The position numbers and the translations under genes are program-made. This document shows positions 17,818 to 26,758 of a stretch of 64,000 nt of DNA, one piece after another (within the stretch, counting starts at the first letter, position 1; every line of letters starts with the position of its first letter). Source of the stretch: MGBC163016 sp964631345 (GTDB lineage: Bacteria; Actinomycetota; Coriobacteriia; Coriobacteriales; Eggerthellaceae); the NCBI GenBank assembly GCA_964631345.1, contig CAZVWE010000004.1, forward strand, positions 62,001 to 126,000, given 5' to 3'. The notes beneath the pieces were generated by a model. The model ran no database searches. It was not told where the DNA came from and was given only the letters and a program-made list of their open reading frames with translations.

Positions 17818-20037
17818 ATGGTTTTCTCCAAAAAGAAAGCAACTAAGGAGATTGACGGCAAAGCGGAGGCCAAAGAAGTTAAAGATGTTTCCAAAAATCC
17901 GTCTGCTGCAAAAATCGAAGAAGCTCTGGCAAAAGACGATCTAAACCCAGATGCTCTTTCGTTACTTGATCCCGAAGACGAAGAAGACGCGAAGATCTAC
18001 GGCACCGCTAACACCGATGAGGCAAACGCCGCTACGGTAGATGCCGATGAGGTTATGCGTAAGTACGATCGCGAGTCTAATACACGTATCTGGGAAGGCG
18101 TTCCAAAGGTAATAGTCACCGTTGTTATGATCGTATTTTCTGTGTATTGCCTTTGTATGACATTACTTTCTACAGAACAAGCAGAAGCAAGACTTGCTCG
18201 TTTCTTGGCCTTCGTGATCATAATTGGATTTCTCACCTATCCCGCAAGAAAAACTGGCCACAAGGTTAACCACATTCCGTGGTATGACATCGTGCTTATG
18301 ATTTTAGGGTTCTCATCATTTATGTATTTCGCTATAAATTGCACAGACATACTGCTTATGGGTGCCCGCATAGAACCAATACATGTAGCGCTTGGTGTCA
18401 TCGGAATACTTGTTATGGTTGAGCTTTGCAGACGATGCGTAGGCATTCCAATAATTGTTGTCGCAGGATGCTTGCTTATATATGCGTTTTACTGGCAAAT
18501 CACATCCGGAGGCGCAGACAACATACTTAATCCGCTCCGAAAAATCATTCAAAAGCTTTTCTATACAACGTCGGGCATTATTGGAACTCCCGTAAATGTT
18601 TGTTACACATATATTGTCCTATTCATTATTTTTGGTGCCTTCCTTGAACGCACCGGTATTGCCAACTTCTTCATTTCTCTTGCAAATAAAATTGCAGGCT
18701 GGTCATCTGGCGGCGCCGCAAAAGTTTCAGTAATTGCCTCAGCGCTTTGTGGCATGGTTTCTGGATCATCTGTTGGAAATACTGTAACAACAGGTTCAGT
18801 CACCATTCCTATGATGAAAAAAACGGGGTACAAACCTGCATTTGCTGGTGCTGTTGAAGCGGCATCTTCAACAGGCGGACAAATCATGCCGCCTATCATG
18901 GGTGCTGCAGCGTTTCTTATGGCCGAATATATGGACATCCCCTACTTGGAAGTTGCAACAAAAGCGCTAATTCCCGCATTTTTGTATTTCGCAGGCATCT
19001 TTATAGCTATCCATCTTGAAGCTAAAAAACTAGGTCTAAAAGGTATTCCAAAGAAGGATCTTCCTAAAGGAAGCTACCTTTTGAAGAACTGCTATCTGGT
19101 ACTCCCATTGGTGCTTCTTGTCTGGCTTGTCGCATCTGGTGCTCGTACTATGGCTGTATCTGCAGCCATTTCGATCGGTGGAACATTCATCATCGGATTT
19201 ATCAGCTTCTTAGTTACAAATATATCTGAGCGCGAACAAGGCCAATCTATTGGTTCAATAATCGCAGAAACCATAAAGATTGCTCTTTGGACCTCTGCTG
19301 ATGCATTTGCTGCTGGTGCTAAAAACGCTATCGCTGTTGCTGTTGCATGCGCTATGGCAGGCATTATTGCAGGATGCATTACAGTTACAGGACTTGCCTC
19401 CACAATCATCAATGTGATTGTGCTTATGGCAGGCGACTTCGTAATTATCGGTCTTATCTTCACGATGATATGCTGCATCGTACTTGGCATGGGAGTTCCT
19501 ACAACTGCAAACTACTGCATTATGGCTTCCACCTGCGCACCAATCCTTATGCAGCTCGGAGTAAATCCAATTTGTGCACACTTCTTCGTGTTCTACTTTG
19601 GAATTGTCGCAGATATTACTCCGCCTGTTGCGCTAGCTGCATACGCAGGGTCAGCGATCGCAAAAGCAAAGCCAATGACAACAGCAGTAAACGCATCAAA
19701 ACTTGCCATTGCTGCATTTATCGTGCCCTACTTATTTGTATTCAGTCCGCAGCTTTTAATGGTGGGCGATGTGAGTGTTGGAGGAATAATACTTAACACC
19801 GTAACTGCGCTCGTAGGCTTATTTGCTCTTGCCGCCGCACTCAACGGATATCTATTCCACCATAAAATGAATATTCTGTTCAGATTACTTCTTGTTGCCG
19901 CCGGCCTTTTGATGATGGTTCCAGGAATTTGGACAGATCTTGGAGGGTTTGCAGCAACCATTGCAATAGTTGCACTCCACTGGTTTTTATCAAAAAACAA
20001 ACCTGAGAACATCGCAACCAACACTGCTACTGCATAA
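17818..20037 (+). CDS. TRAP transporter fused permease (4TM plus 12TM)
   Basis: The 739-residue protein fuses the small DctQ-like and large DctM-like TRAP subunits, as in TAXI systems. About 90 charged cytoplasmic residues precede the first helix. The large domain shows SALCGMVSGSSVGNTVTTGSVTIP, then EAASSTGGQIMPPIMGAAAFLMAEYM and LGMGVPTTANYCIMAST, characteristic of DctM. It uses a Na+ gradient to import the ligand held by the upstream TAXI lipoprotein. GAAGGGGATTAG lies before ATG. A RmlD-like gene follows after only 15 nt. Confidence 0.94.
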   Translation: MVFSKKKATKEIDGKAEAKEVKDVSKNPSAAKIEEALAKDDLNPDALSLLDPEDEEDAKIYGTANTDEANAATVDADEVMRKYDRESNTRIWEGVPKVIVTVVMIVFSVYCLCMTLLSTEQAEARLARFLAFVIIIGFLTYPARKTGHKVNHIPWYDIVLMILGFSSFMYFAINCTDILLMGARIEPIHVALGVIGILVMVELCRRCVGIPIIVVAGCLLIYAFYWQITSGGADNILNPLRKIIQKLFYTTSGIIGTPVNVCYTYIVLFIIFGAFLERTGIANFFISLANKIAGWSSGGAAKVSVIASALCGMVSGSSVGNTVTTGSVTIPMMKKTGYKPAFAGAVEAASSTGGQIMPPIMGAAAFLMAEYMDIPYLEVATKALIPAFLYFAGIFIAIHLEAKKLGLKGIPKKDLPKGSYLLKNCYLVLPLVLLVWLVASGARTMAVSAAISIGGTFIIGFISFLVTNISEREQGQSIGSIIAETIKIALWTSADAFAAGAKNAIAVAVACAMAGIIAGCITVTGLASTIINVIVLMAGDFVIIGLIFTMICCIVLGMGVPTTANYCIMASTCAPILMQLGVNPICAHFFVFYFGIVADITPPVALAAYAGSAIAKAKPMTTAVNASKLAIAAFIVPYLFVFSPQLLMVGDVSVGGIILNTVTALVGLFALAAALNGYLFHHKMNILFRLLLVAAGLLMMVPGIWTDLGGFAATIAIVALHWFLSKNKPENIATNTATA

Positions 20038-20052
20038 GAAAGGGAATGCGAT

Positions 20053-21048
20053 ATGTCAAAATCCAAGAAAAAGGATGTAAAAGAGAAGAAGGTTTCTAAA
20101 GCGGCAAAAGCAGCAAGCAAGGCGGCAAGCAAAGCAGCCAAAGCTTTAAAACCATTGAAACCGAAAAAAGCTTCAAAGGCTGATAAACATTCAAAAGACA
20201 TTCATTCCAAAAATACTAAGCGTATTTGGCTTACAGGCGCATATGGATTTGTTGGCTCTGAGCTTGCTAAACGCTTAGAAAAAGAAGGTTATGAGGTAAT
20301 AGGCACAGGTCGTGAGCTTTCCGTCACTGAACCTGAACGTCTTGAGGCATTTGCAGTCGAAGTGCAGCCAGATATTGTTATCAATGCTGCTGGTATTCCA
20401 AGGGATGCTGCCAGCTTGTCTAATCGCATCAAGGCATATGAAACAAACGCTCTGGGTGCAAAAAATGTAGCGCTCGCCGCTAATGCAGTTGGGGCAGACA
20501 TCATACAGATTTCAACCGACGACGTTTATGCTTCTCTTTTGCCTGAGCCTGTAAACGAGTTTGATAACCCCCATCCAAATACACCATACGGAAAATCAAA
20601 GCGTGCAGGCGAAGTTATGGTGCGCGATATCACTCCAGATAATGCCGTAATCAGATCATCATGGCTTTATTCAAAAGACGGCGGACAACTGAAAGCCGTT
20701 CTTGATGCGGCTCGTGAAGGCAGAAAATACGAAGCAAGAACGGATCAGTTCGGATCCCCTACCAGTATTTCCCTTTATAGCCACGTACTTAACAAAATTA
20801 TTGAGAAAGGATCTCACGGAACATTCCATATCGCATCAAAGGGCAAGGCAAGTAGATACGATTTTGCAAAAGCCGCTCTTTGGCTTGCTGGTTATGATCC
20901 AAAAAGCATTCTTGTACCAACGAAAGACAAAAAGACTGCAGAAGATATTGTGCTTGAGAGTTTAATCCTTGAGATGTATGGCGCGAAGATCCCTGAATGG
21001 CAAGATGACCTTGCAAAATATATGCAAGCCGAAGGTCTAACTGCATAA
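20053..21048 (+). CDS. RmlD-like NAD(P)-dependent reductase with Lys/Ala-rich N-terminal tail
   Basis: Residues about 58-331 are an extended short-chain dehydrogenase of the RmlD (dTDP-4-dehydrorhamnose reductase) type: IWLTGAYGFVGSELAKRL nucleotide-binding loop, INAAGIPRDAA, ISTDDVYA and the YGKSKRAGE catalytic Tyr/Lys. No other dTDP-rhamnose genes are present, so the true substrate is unknown. The first about 55 residues are almost only Lys, Ala, Ser and Pro (repeated KAASKAA units), like basic histone-type or nucleic-acid-binding tails. It is 15 nt downstream of the TRAP permease and probably co-transcribed. Confidence 0.85.
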   Translation: MSKSKKKDVKEKKVSKAAKAASKAASKAAKALKPLKPKKASKADKHSKDIHSKNTKRIWLTGAYGFVGSELAKRLEKEGYEVIGTGRELSVTEPERLEAFAVEVQPDIVINAAGIPRDAASLSNRIKAYETNALGAKNVALAANAVGADIIQISTDDVYASLLPEPVNEFDNPHPNTPYGKSKRAGEVMVRDITPDNAVIRSSWLYSKDGGQLKAVLDAAREGRKYEARTDQFGSPTSISLYSHVLNKIIEKGSHGTFHIASKGKASRYDFAKAALWLAGYDPKSILVPTKDKKTAEDIVLESLILEMYGAKIPEWQDDLAKYMQAEGLTA

Positions 21049-21066
21049 GAATACATAAATGAAGGA

Positions 21067-21101
21067 GACAGCTCTGCTACAACTGCGATAACAGAGCTGT
21101 C
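21067..21101. terminator. 10-bp hairpin between convergent genes
   Basis: GACAGCTCTG pairs perfectly with CAGAGCTGTC over a 15-nt loop, ending 4 nt before the stop of the convergent ABC permease. No T-run on the plus strand. Confidence 0.55.
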
Positions 21102-21105
21102 ATTA

Positions 21106-23292
21106 TCAGCTTTGCCTTGCGACCTCATTTACACGATAACGACTAACCAAATAAGTAATGATCATATATATGCCATATATTCCAAAGACTAAAATAGCAG
21201 CCGCCAAAATTGATGAGCTCACATCTTGAACTCCTAATCCTTTGATAAGCGATTCGTTGGTCACGTATATTGCACAGGCTGAATGACATATTGCAACGGC
21301 AAGCGGAAGTAAAAAGTAGATTGCAACTTGTGCAAAAAGTGATCTATCAAGCGTGCTTGTACTGCATCCAATACGAGAAAGCATCATATATCTTGGGAGT
21401 GAATCCGCTGTTTGCGAAAGTTGCTGCACAGCAAGTACCGCAGCAGTTGCAACCAATAAGATAAATGCAATATAAACTGCAAGATATGTGATCATAACTT
21501 TAAGTCCACGTGACTGATCTATCATGTCATAAGCTGTCAAAATTGAAGACACAGGCCATTCTTCTGATGTATATGAATCTCCTGTATCAGCGCTCACCAC
21601 AGGATCAATCGGTTGAGTTTTCACCACAATTTCACGCAGCATAACATCATTTTGCGCAGCGGTTTTTCCATTTGCTTGATACATTATATTAAGGAAGCTC
21701 TCGTACGGAATAGCTCCTTGTGCAATAAGTGAATCAATGACTTTATCTGGCACAACTGTTATAAGAGCAGTAGCTGGAATAGAGTTATCCGAAATCTCAA
21801 GATCAACAACATCCCTACCATACTTATATTTATCGCCCTGAAGAGTAATGGTCGGGGTTGCCTCAGATATATTTTTCGCAGCAGCCGCCGTGCTACCAAA
21901 GGTATTTACAATTAGGCATTGGTCACTTTCCAGACTAATCTCTGACTTTCCCAACATACGTAAAGTATCGTTAACATCAGATTCAGAAACTATAGAGATC
22001 CCGCCTAGGTTTAAATTGGATTGAGCTTCGATCTTTTCCCTTACATCTTGTTGCAAGAAACCTAAAAGCTCCGCATAGTTGGTATCTTGGGCTTCATATA
22101 AAGACAACTGCGCATATTGCGATACCGTTTCATCCCAAAGAACAGGAGCATTATCATAAAGCTGGTCTTTCATATTCCAGTTATATTTTTCAGCACGCCC
22201 AAAAGAGTTAGGCGCAATTTCTTGCATCTTTCGTGCAGCATCTGCAGGTTCATCAAAATTACCGCTTTCACGAGCAGGTAAATACATAACTGAGCAAAGA
22301 GACGCATCATAAGGATTTGCTTTTTCAACATCACCTACAAATGCCTGAACTAAGCCCATGCCGATTGAAAATATAGTGATCGAAAAGAAGAGCATTATGC
22401 ATACCATCCAAAGAGACGCAAATGCTGTATTTATTCGAGATGCAATCTGACGTACCGTAAATGGGACAAGACCTCTAAAATATACTCCACGAAGTTTTGT
22501 GATAACTGCAATCACGAAACCCGCAAGTGACCAGAATAGCAACAAGGTTCCAATTAACATACATACAGTTGCGCCTATAAATTCAGGTGAGTCCAAGTAT
22601 TGCATTCTGGACTTTATCAACAACCAATACGCAAATGCAAGAATAGCGATAGATAAAATAAAAACGACAAGGCATATCCAAGGATTACGCACTATTTGCT
22701 TTTGATTTAATTCGTTTGCATTCAAAAGATTGATAAGACGCTGGCGATTGATTGTAAATGTATTAAACACAGCAACAACTACATAGATTACCGCGAAGCA
22801 AACTATCGTTAATATGAATGCGTCGAATGAAAACACAAACTGATAGTTTGTTATCACAGTTCCAAATAGCATTGCTGTTACAAATGAAAGCCCTTGTGAA
22901 AGCAAAACTCCAATTAGAAGTCCAATAATTAACGAAAGAATACCTACAAGTACAGTTTCTAATAACATGATCAAAGATACCTGTGTATTCGGCATCCCCA
23001 AAAGCATGTATGTTCCAAATTCGCGTTTGCGTCTACGAATAAGAAATCCATTTGAATAGATAACCAAAAAGCCAAGAACAAACGCAATAAGCGATGATAC
23101 AAGGCCTATCATTTGCTGGGTTAAATCAAGAACGCTTTCACTTGATGCGGTCTCAATATCCATCATTACACTTTGCTCACCAATTGAGTTGAATGCATAA
23201 AATACGGCCACACCAAATAGAATCGTTAAGAAATAAATTGTGTAATCGCGAAACGAATGGCGAATGTTTCGCCAAGCAAGCTTAAGCAGCAT
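21106..23292 (-). CDS. Bce-type ABC transporter permease (FtsX domains)
   Basis: A 728-residue permease of the BceB/VraG family. There are ten predicted membrane helices, an opening LLKLAWRNIRHSFRDYTIYFLT and a large extracytoplasmic domain (roughly residues 330-590) between helices 8 and the last block. Such permeases work with an ATPase and a BceS-type kinase to detoxify and sense cell-wall-active peptides. ATG at 23292 is preceded by GGGGGTGAGG and overlaps the ATPase stop by 11 nt, indicating translational coupling. The peptide recognised is unknown. Confidence 0.92.
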   Translation of the reverse strand: MLLKLAWRNIRHSFRDYTIYFLTILFGVAVFYAFNSIGEQSVMMDIETASSESVLDLTQQMIGLVSSLIAFVLGFLVIYSNGFLIRRRKREFGTYMLLGMPNTQVSLIMLLETVLVGILSLIIGLLIGVLLSQGLSFVTAMLFGTVITNYQFVFSFDAFILTIVCFAVIYVVVAVFNTFTINRQRLINLLNANELNQKQIVRNPWICLVVFILSIAILAFAYWLLIKSRMQYLDSPEFIGATVCMLIGTLLLFWSLAGFVIAVITKLRGVYFRGLVPFTVRQIASRINTAFASLWMVCIMLFFSITIFSIGMGLVQAFVGDVEKANPYDASLCSVMYLPARESGNFDEPADAARKMQEIAPNSFGRAEKYNWNMKDQLYDNAPVLWDETVSQYAQLSLYEAQDTNYAELLGFLQQDVREKIEAQSNLNLGGISIVSESDVNDTLRMLGKSEISLESDQCLIVNTFGSTAAAAKNISEATPTITLQGDKYKYGRDVVDLEISDNSIPATALITVVPDKVIDSLIAQGAIPYESFLNIMYQANGKTAAQNDVMLREIVVKTQPIDPVVSADTGDSYTSEEWPVSSILTAYDMIDQSRGLKVMITYLAVYIAFILLVATAAVLAVQQLSQTADSLPRYMMLSRIGCSTSTLDRSLFAQVAIYFLLPLAVAICHSACAIYVTNESLIKGLGVQDVSSSILAAAILVFGIYGIYMIITYLVSRYRVNEVARQS

Positions 23293-24115
23293 GTCCGGCC
23301 TCACCCCCAAGGAATGAAACTACCTCCATGATGCGCAAGAAGAATTCATCTCGCGACATATCTCCTCTACGAATTTCGTTAAAGAGTCTGCCGTCTTTGA
23401 TGCAAAGCACTCGATTTGTATAAGAGGCCGCATATGAATCATGAGTGACCATCATAATGGTTGCACCAAGTTGCTTGTTCATCATCTCGAGTGTTTCCAA
23501 AAGAACAGTTGCGGAATGAGAATCCAGAGCACCCGTTGGCTCATCTGCCAAAATTATCTTTGGATCCGACACGATTGCACGACATGCCGCAACGCGCTGC
23601 TTTTGTCCCCCTGACATTTGACTCGGATACTTTTTCAGAACATCCAGAACGCCTAAAGTGCATGCCACTTCGCGAACACGTCTTGATATTTCCATAGGAG
23701 GCACATGTTTAATCGTTAGTGCAAGCGCAATGTTTTCCATACCATTTAAGGTATCTAGCAGATTAAAATTTTGAAAAATAAAGCCCAACTCATCACGACG
23801 AAATTGGGAAAGCTTGCGCCTGCCAAATTGTGTGATGTCACGCCCATCTATAAAGATTTGACCCGATGTTGGCTTATCGATCGTAGATATGCAGTTTAAA
23901 AGCGTGGTTTTCCCAGAGCCGGATGGTCCCATTATTGATATGAACTCTCCGCGTGCCATATCTAAATTAATTCCGGCTAAAGCCTGAGTTATAGAATCGC
24001 GACTTCCATATGACTTTTGAAGTTGACGCACGCTGAGCATAGGTTGATTTTGCGCTGCAGAAGCTCCGGCTGAAATAATGGTAGCGGGATTGGGAGCGGC
24101 AAACGTCTCAGTCAT
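23282..24115 (-). CDS. Bce-type ABC transporter ATP-binding protein
   Basis: A 277-residue LolD/MacB/BceA-class ATPase: Walker A GPSGSGKTTLLN, Q-loop FIFQNFNLLDTL, signature MSGGQKQRVAACRAI, Walker B IILADEPTGALD and H-loop MVTHD. It powers the adjacent FtsX-type permease. AAGGAG precedes the ATG at 24115; an upstream frame start is not supported. The stop of a 31-residue membrane peptide gene lies 10 nt upstream, within the same operon. Confidence 0.94.
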   Translation of the reverse strand: MTETFAAPNPATIISAGASAAQNQPMLSVRQLQKSYGSRDSITQALAGINLDMARGEFISIMGPSGSGKTTLLNCISTIDKPTSGQIFIDGRDITQFGRRKLSQFRRDELGFIFQNFNLLDTLNGMENIALALTIKHVPPMEISRRVREVACTLGVLDVLKKYPSQMSGGQKQRVAACRAIVSDPKIILADEPTGALDSHSATVLLETLEMMNKQLGATIMMVTHDSYAASYTNRVLCIKDGRLFNEIRRGDMSRDEFFLRIMEVVSFLGGEAGHAA

Positions 24116-24125
24116 GATTATCTCC

Positions 24126-24221
24126 TTAGACCCTTGTAAGACGTGGTAATTCGTATAAGAAAAGTGCACCTATTGCCAATATAGACACTGTCGTGATTAC
24201 GACTTTTCCTGCAAGACCCAT
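24126..24221 (-). CDS. 31-residue single-span membrane peptide
   Basis: This short gene reads MGLAGKVVITTVSILAIG, then ALFLYELPRLTRV: one hydrophobic helix with a basic end. It has a strong AAAGGAG Shine-Dalgarno 8 nt upstream and its stop overlaps the ribosome-binding region of the ABC ATPase, so it is placed as the first gene of the transporter operon. Tiny hydrophobic peptides next to Bce-like transporters may be accessory or regulatory subunits; no family was recognised. Position, start signal and spacing are the evidence. Confidence 0.65.
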   Translation of the reverse strand: MGLAGKVVITTVSILAIGALFLYELPRLTRV

Positions 24222-24246
24222 AAAAACATCTCCTTTAAGATTGTTC

Positions 24247-24266
24247 GATATCAATAGTTAGATATC
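24247..24266 (-). promoter_or_regulatory. Duplicated GATATC sites before the ABC operon
   Basis: GATATC occurs at 24247-24252 and 24261-24266, a 14-nt offset, in the 102-nt gap between the kinase stop and the membrane-peptide start. A binding site for the neighbouring response regulator is an inference. Confidence 0.3.
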
Positions 24267-24323
24267 CCTAATCCAACGATGAAGATGTTAAACTTCGCAC
24301 ATTACGCCTGCCATCGATTCGTC

Positions 24324-25391
24324 TTACTCATCTCTTACATATATGTAAGATCGCCTATTGTGAGGAAAGGTAAATACAACTCTGGTACCTTTCCCCTCAT
24401 CGCTGGCTAAAAATACGTCTATTCCAAGACGTGAGCACATAACAGCTATCAGATATAAACCCATTCCTGTAGCACTTCCGGTTTTTCTGCCATTAACTCC
24501 TGTAAACCCTCGGTCAAATACACGAGGAACATCTGATGCGCAAATACCTACACCGTCATCCTTGATTTCAAGAACGGTACGACCATGCGATGTTCCTTCA
24601 TTACATGATTCAGCGGTAAACGTGATATTTGATGCCCCGTATTTTGCAGAGTTAACTATCACTTGCCCGACAATAAACAAAAGCCATGGTTTATCAGAAA
24701 GCACAGTGAGGTTCTCATCTATTTCAATATGGGGACTTACGTTTTTGGAAATTAAGAATCTAGCATTGTGTTTGCATGCCTCTTTTGCAACTTCCACCAA
24801 AGAAACTTCTCTTATGGCATAGTCATTGGCTACATTTCCAGCTCTAGCAAAATAAAGTGCTTGTTCAACCTGTCGCTCAATGCTTTCAAGCTCGAGTGCA
24901 ATACCTGCCGCATCGCTTCCACTCAAACGATCTGTTATTAGTTTTGCTGCAGCAATAGGCATCTTTGCTTCATGGATCCAAAGTTCAATATAGTCTCTGT
25001 AGTTATTTCCATCTTGGTAAGCTTCCGTAAGTTCAGCATTTGCAAGTGAGGTAACCCTCTCTGCTGCTTCATATGCAATTCGTCCTTCTGGGAATACAGG
25101 TTCGGTTACAAGCGATGTAATTTGACTGAACATTGTGGCGTTATTGCATATATCTGCCAGGCTCTTCCAAAATCGTTTTTCTCTAACATATTCATAAGTG
25201 ATTATTAAACCTACGATGCATAGCAAAAATAATGCCAATGACACAGTTGCAGGCAGAGAAAATCCTAAAGCACGCGCCATGATAGCTGTGCCTAATATCC
25301 CAAACAAACCAATCATTACTTGGGCTATATGCCCTTTTAAGTAAACCGCAAAATTGTAGTTTTCTACATATTCCCAATCTTGGTTATGCAT
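24324..25391 (-). CDS. BceS-like sensor histidine kinase
   Basis: About 355 residues. Two N-terminal membrane helices (about residues 22-70) have almost no extracytoplasmic loop, the layout of intramembrane-sensing kinases that depend on a Bce transporter. The H-box is YIELWIHEAKMPIAAAKL, the N-box QVIVNSAKYG, then DDGVGI and a GMGLYLI G-box. It would phosphorylate the regulator encoded immediately upstream. ATG at 25391 is preferred; a GTG at 25403, 3 nt after the regulator stop, is an alternative. Confidence 0.92.
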   Translation of the reverse strand: MHNQDWEYVENYNFAVYLKGHIAQVMIGLFGILGTAIMARALGFSLPATVSLALFLLCIVGLIITYEYVREKRFWKSLADICNNATMFSQITSLVTEPVFPEGRIAYEAAERVTSLANAELTEAYQDGNNYRDYIELWIHEAKMPIAAAKLITDRLSGSDAAGIALELESIERQVEQALYFARAGNVANDYAIREVSLVEVAKEACKHNARFLISKNVSPHIEIDENLTVLSDKPWLLFIVGQVIVNSAKYGASNITFTAESCNEGTSHGRTVLEIKDDGVGICASDVPRVFDRGFTGVNGRKTGSATGMGLYLIAVMCSRLGIDVFLASDEGKGTRVVFTFPHNRRSYIYVRDE

Positions 25392-25406
25392 GCACAAGCT
25401 CACGCC

Positions 25407-26072
25407 TTAAAGAGAATAGCCAATTCCACGATGCGTTTTGATGAAGTCTTGCCCAGCACCAATGCTCTCCAAAACCTTACGAAGCCGATTTACATTTACT
25501 GTAAGCGTATTGTCGTCAATGAACTCATCGGATTCCCAAAGCTCATACATTATGTCCTGACGAGATACTGTGGTTTCCCCATTACGCATAAGAAGTTGCA
25601 TTATCTTTAGTTCATTACGGGTAAGTTCTGCTTTTTTATCTGCGTGAATCAGAACACCGCGCCCAAGATCTAAAGAAACCCCATCATGTGACAAAACAGA
25701 ATTTGCAGAAGCAGAGTTCCTTCTAAGAATTGCTTGAATACGAGCAAGAAGCACTGCTGGCCTATACGGCTTTGTGACATAGTCATTCGCACCAAGACCT
25801 AAAGCCATAACTTCATCAAAATCGCTGTCCGATGATGTAAGTACTATTATTGGAACATCGGAAAACTGGCGAATATCGCGACAAACCATATGCCCATCAG
25901 TATCTGGTAATTTAAGGTCTAAAACCACGCAATCTGGCTCAGCCGCTTTTACAGCATTGGGAAGTTCAGAAAAGCCATTACAAGAAACTACTTCAAATCC
26001 CTGTAGCTCCAACAAACGGGCAAGTTCCGCTTTTAAGACGTTGTCGTCTTCTATGATAAAAATCCTATCCAT
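25407..26072 (-). CDS. OmpR-family response regulator
   Basis: A 221-residue two-domain regulator. The receiver has the acidic pair IIEDD, phospho-acceptor Asp in CVVLDLKLPDTDG, VLTSSDS and the conserved Lys in YVTKPY. The C-terminal winged helix contains LTRNELKIMQLLM and DDNTLTVNVNRLRKVL with IKTHRGIGYSL, typical of BceR/VraR-like OmpR proteins. It heads the operon regulator-kinase-peptide-ABC transporter and most likely activates the transporter genes. ATG at 26072 begins at the conserved receiver; an in-frame ATG at 26093 is also possible. Confidence 0.94.
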   Translation of the reverse strand: MDRIFIIEDDNVLKAELARLLELQGFEVVSCNGFSELPNAVKAAEPDCVVLDLKLPDTDGHMVCRDIRQFSDVPIIVLTSSDSDFDEVMALGLGANDYVTKPYRPAVLLARIQAILRRNSASANSVLSHDGVSLDLGRGVLIHADKKAELTRNELKIMQLLMRNGETTVSRQDIMYELWESDEFIDDNTLTVNVNRLRKVLESIGAGQDFIKTHRGIGYSL

Positions 26073-26092
26073 GGACACATCATACAACGACA

Positions 26093-26394
26093 TGACAGAG
26101 ATAGACCATTTCTATTCCTAAACAATGCTTGCACTTAATTAGCTGACTTCAGAATTTCAGAACTATGACGGAGCCAAACTTCCGAAAACAGCAGCTAATA
26201 ACATGCATATCTGAGCATTCTTTGATATACACCTGTTACTTGTTTGCTTGGCAATGTCTTAATGAGGAGATTCTTTGAACTTTTTATTACTTCTTTGTTA
26301 ACAGTTTTGTACACACCTTGAATAGATACCTATATGCGACTAGATTCACTTTCACAAATTAGAAGTACATCTTTGAAAGAAATTGAGGCAAGTC
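26093..26394. other. Intergenic region between response regulator and small ORF
   Basis: This gap contains the divergent promoters. An inverted pair ATTAGCTG (26138-26145) and CAGCTAAT (26192-26199) is the only structure noticed; no gene is supported. Confidence 0.4.
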
Positions 26395-26595
26395 ATGAAT
26401 GCGTATTACATCGCCGCAAAAGCAAGAGCATGGGAAGTGGATCAACATGTTGGTCGGGCATTAGACCCAGAACAACCACCATACAAAATTGAAGCACATG
26501 GTTGTGGAGAAGGCTGCTACGAAAAAGACCGTGCACAAATTTTGCAGAACCATAGACTGGTCAACTTCTTTATGCCACAAAAGAAATGTTCCTAG
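26395..26595 (+). CDS. Hypothetical small protein (66 aa)
   Basis: Not recognised. ATG at 26395 has a TTGAGG ribosome-binding site 6-7 nt upstream. The 66-residue product has an aromatic/Ala-rich start (MNAYYIAAKARAWEVDQHVG), the motif HGCGEGCYEKDR and a Lys/Cys end. Two close cysteines and a His could bind metal or a cofactor, but no family is apparent. It stands alone between a two-component operon and the CmpB-like gene, so no function can be inferred from context. Confidence 0.5.
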   Translation: MNAYYIAAKARAWEVDQHVGRALDPEQPPYKIEAHGCGEGCYEKDRAQILQNHRLVNFFMPQKKCS

Positions 26596-26758
26596 TTCGC
26601 AAGTTGCAATACTATCCTTCAGCTCCTGCAGTCTTTAAGGAATGCAATCCCCGTAAAGAAATGAGTGCTTAATCGCAAGGATGCATCGGAAAGGACAATA
26701 TAAGCTTGATATAATTGCAGCTTAAATTTGTTATTTCTGATACATCCTTGGAGTCTTA

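Noticed and set aside
19092..19490. A 132-codon minus-strand frame inside the TRAP permease
   Set aside because: Antisense to conserved TRAP helices, low complexity; shadow.
20053..21048. Assigning rmlD and dTDP-rhamnose synthesis
   Set aside because: No rmlA, rmlB or rmlC is nearby and the context is TRAP transport, so only the fold is claimed.
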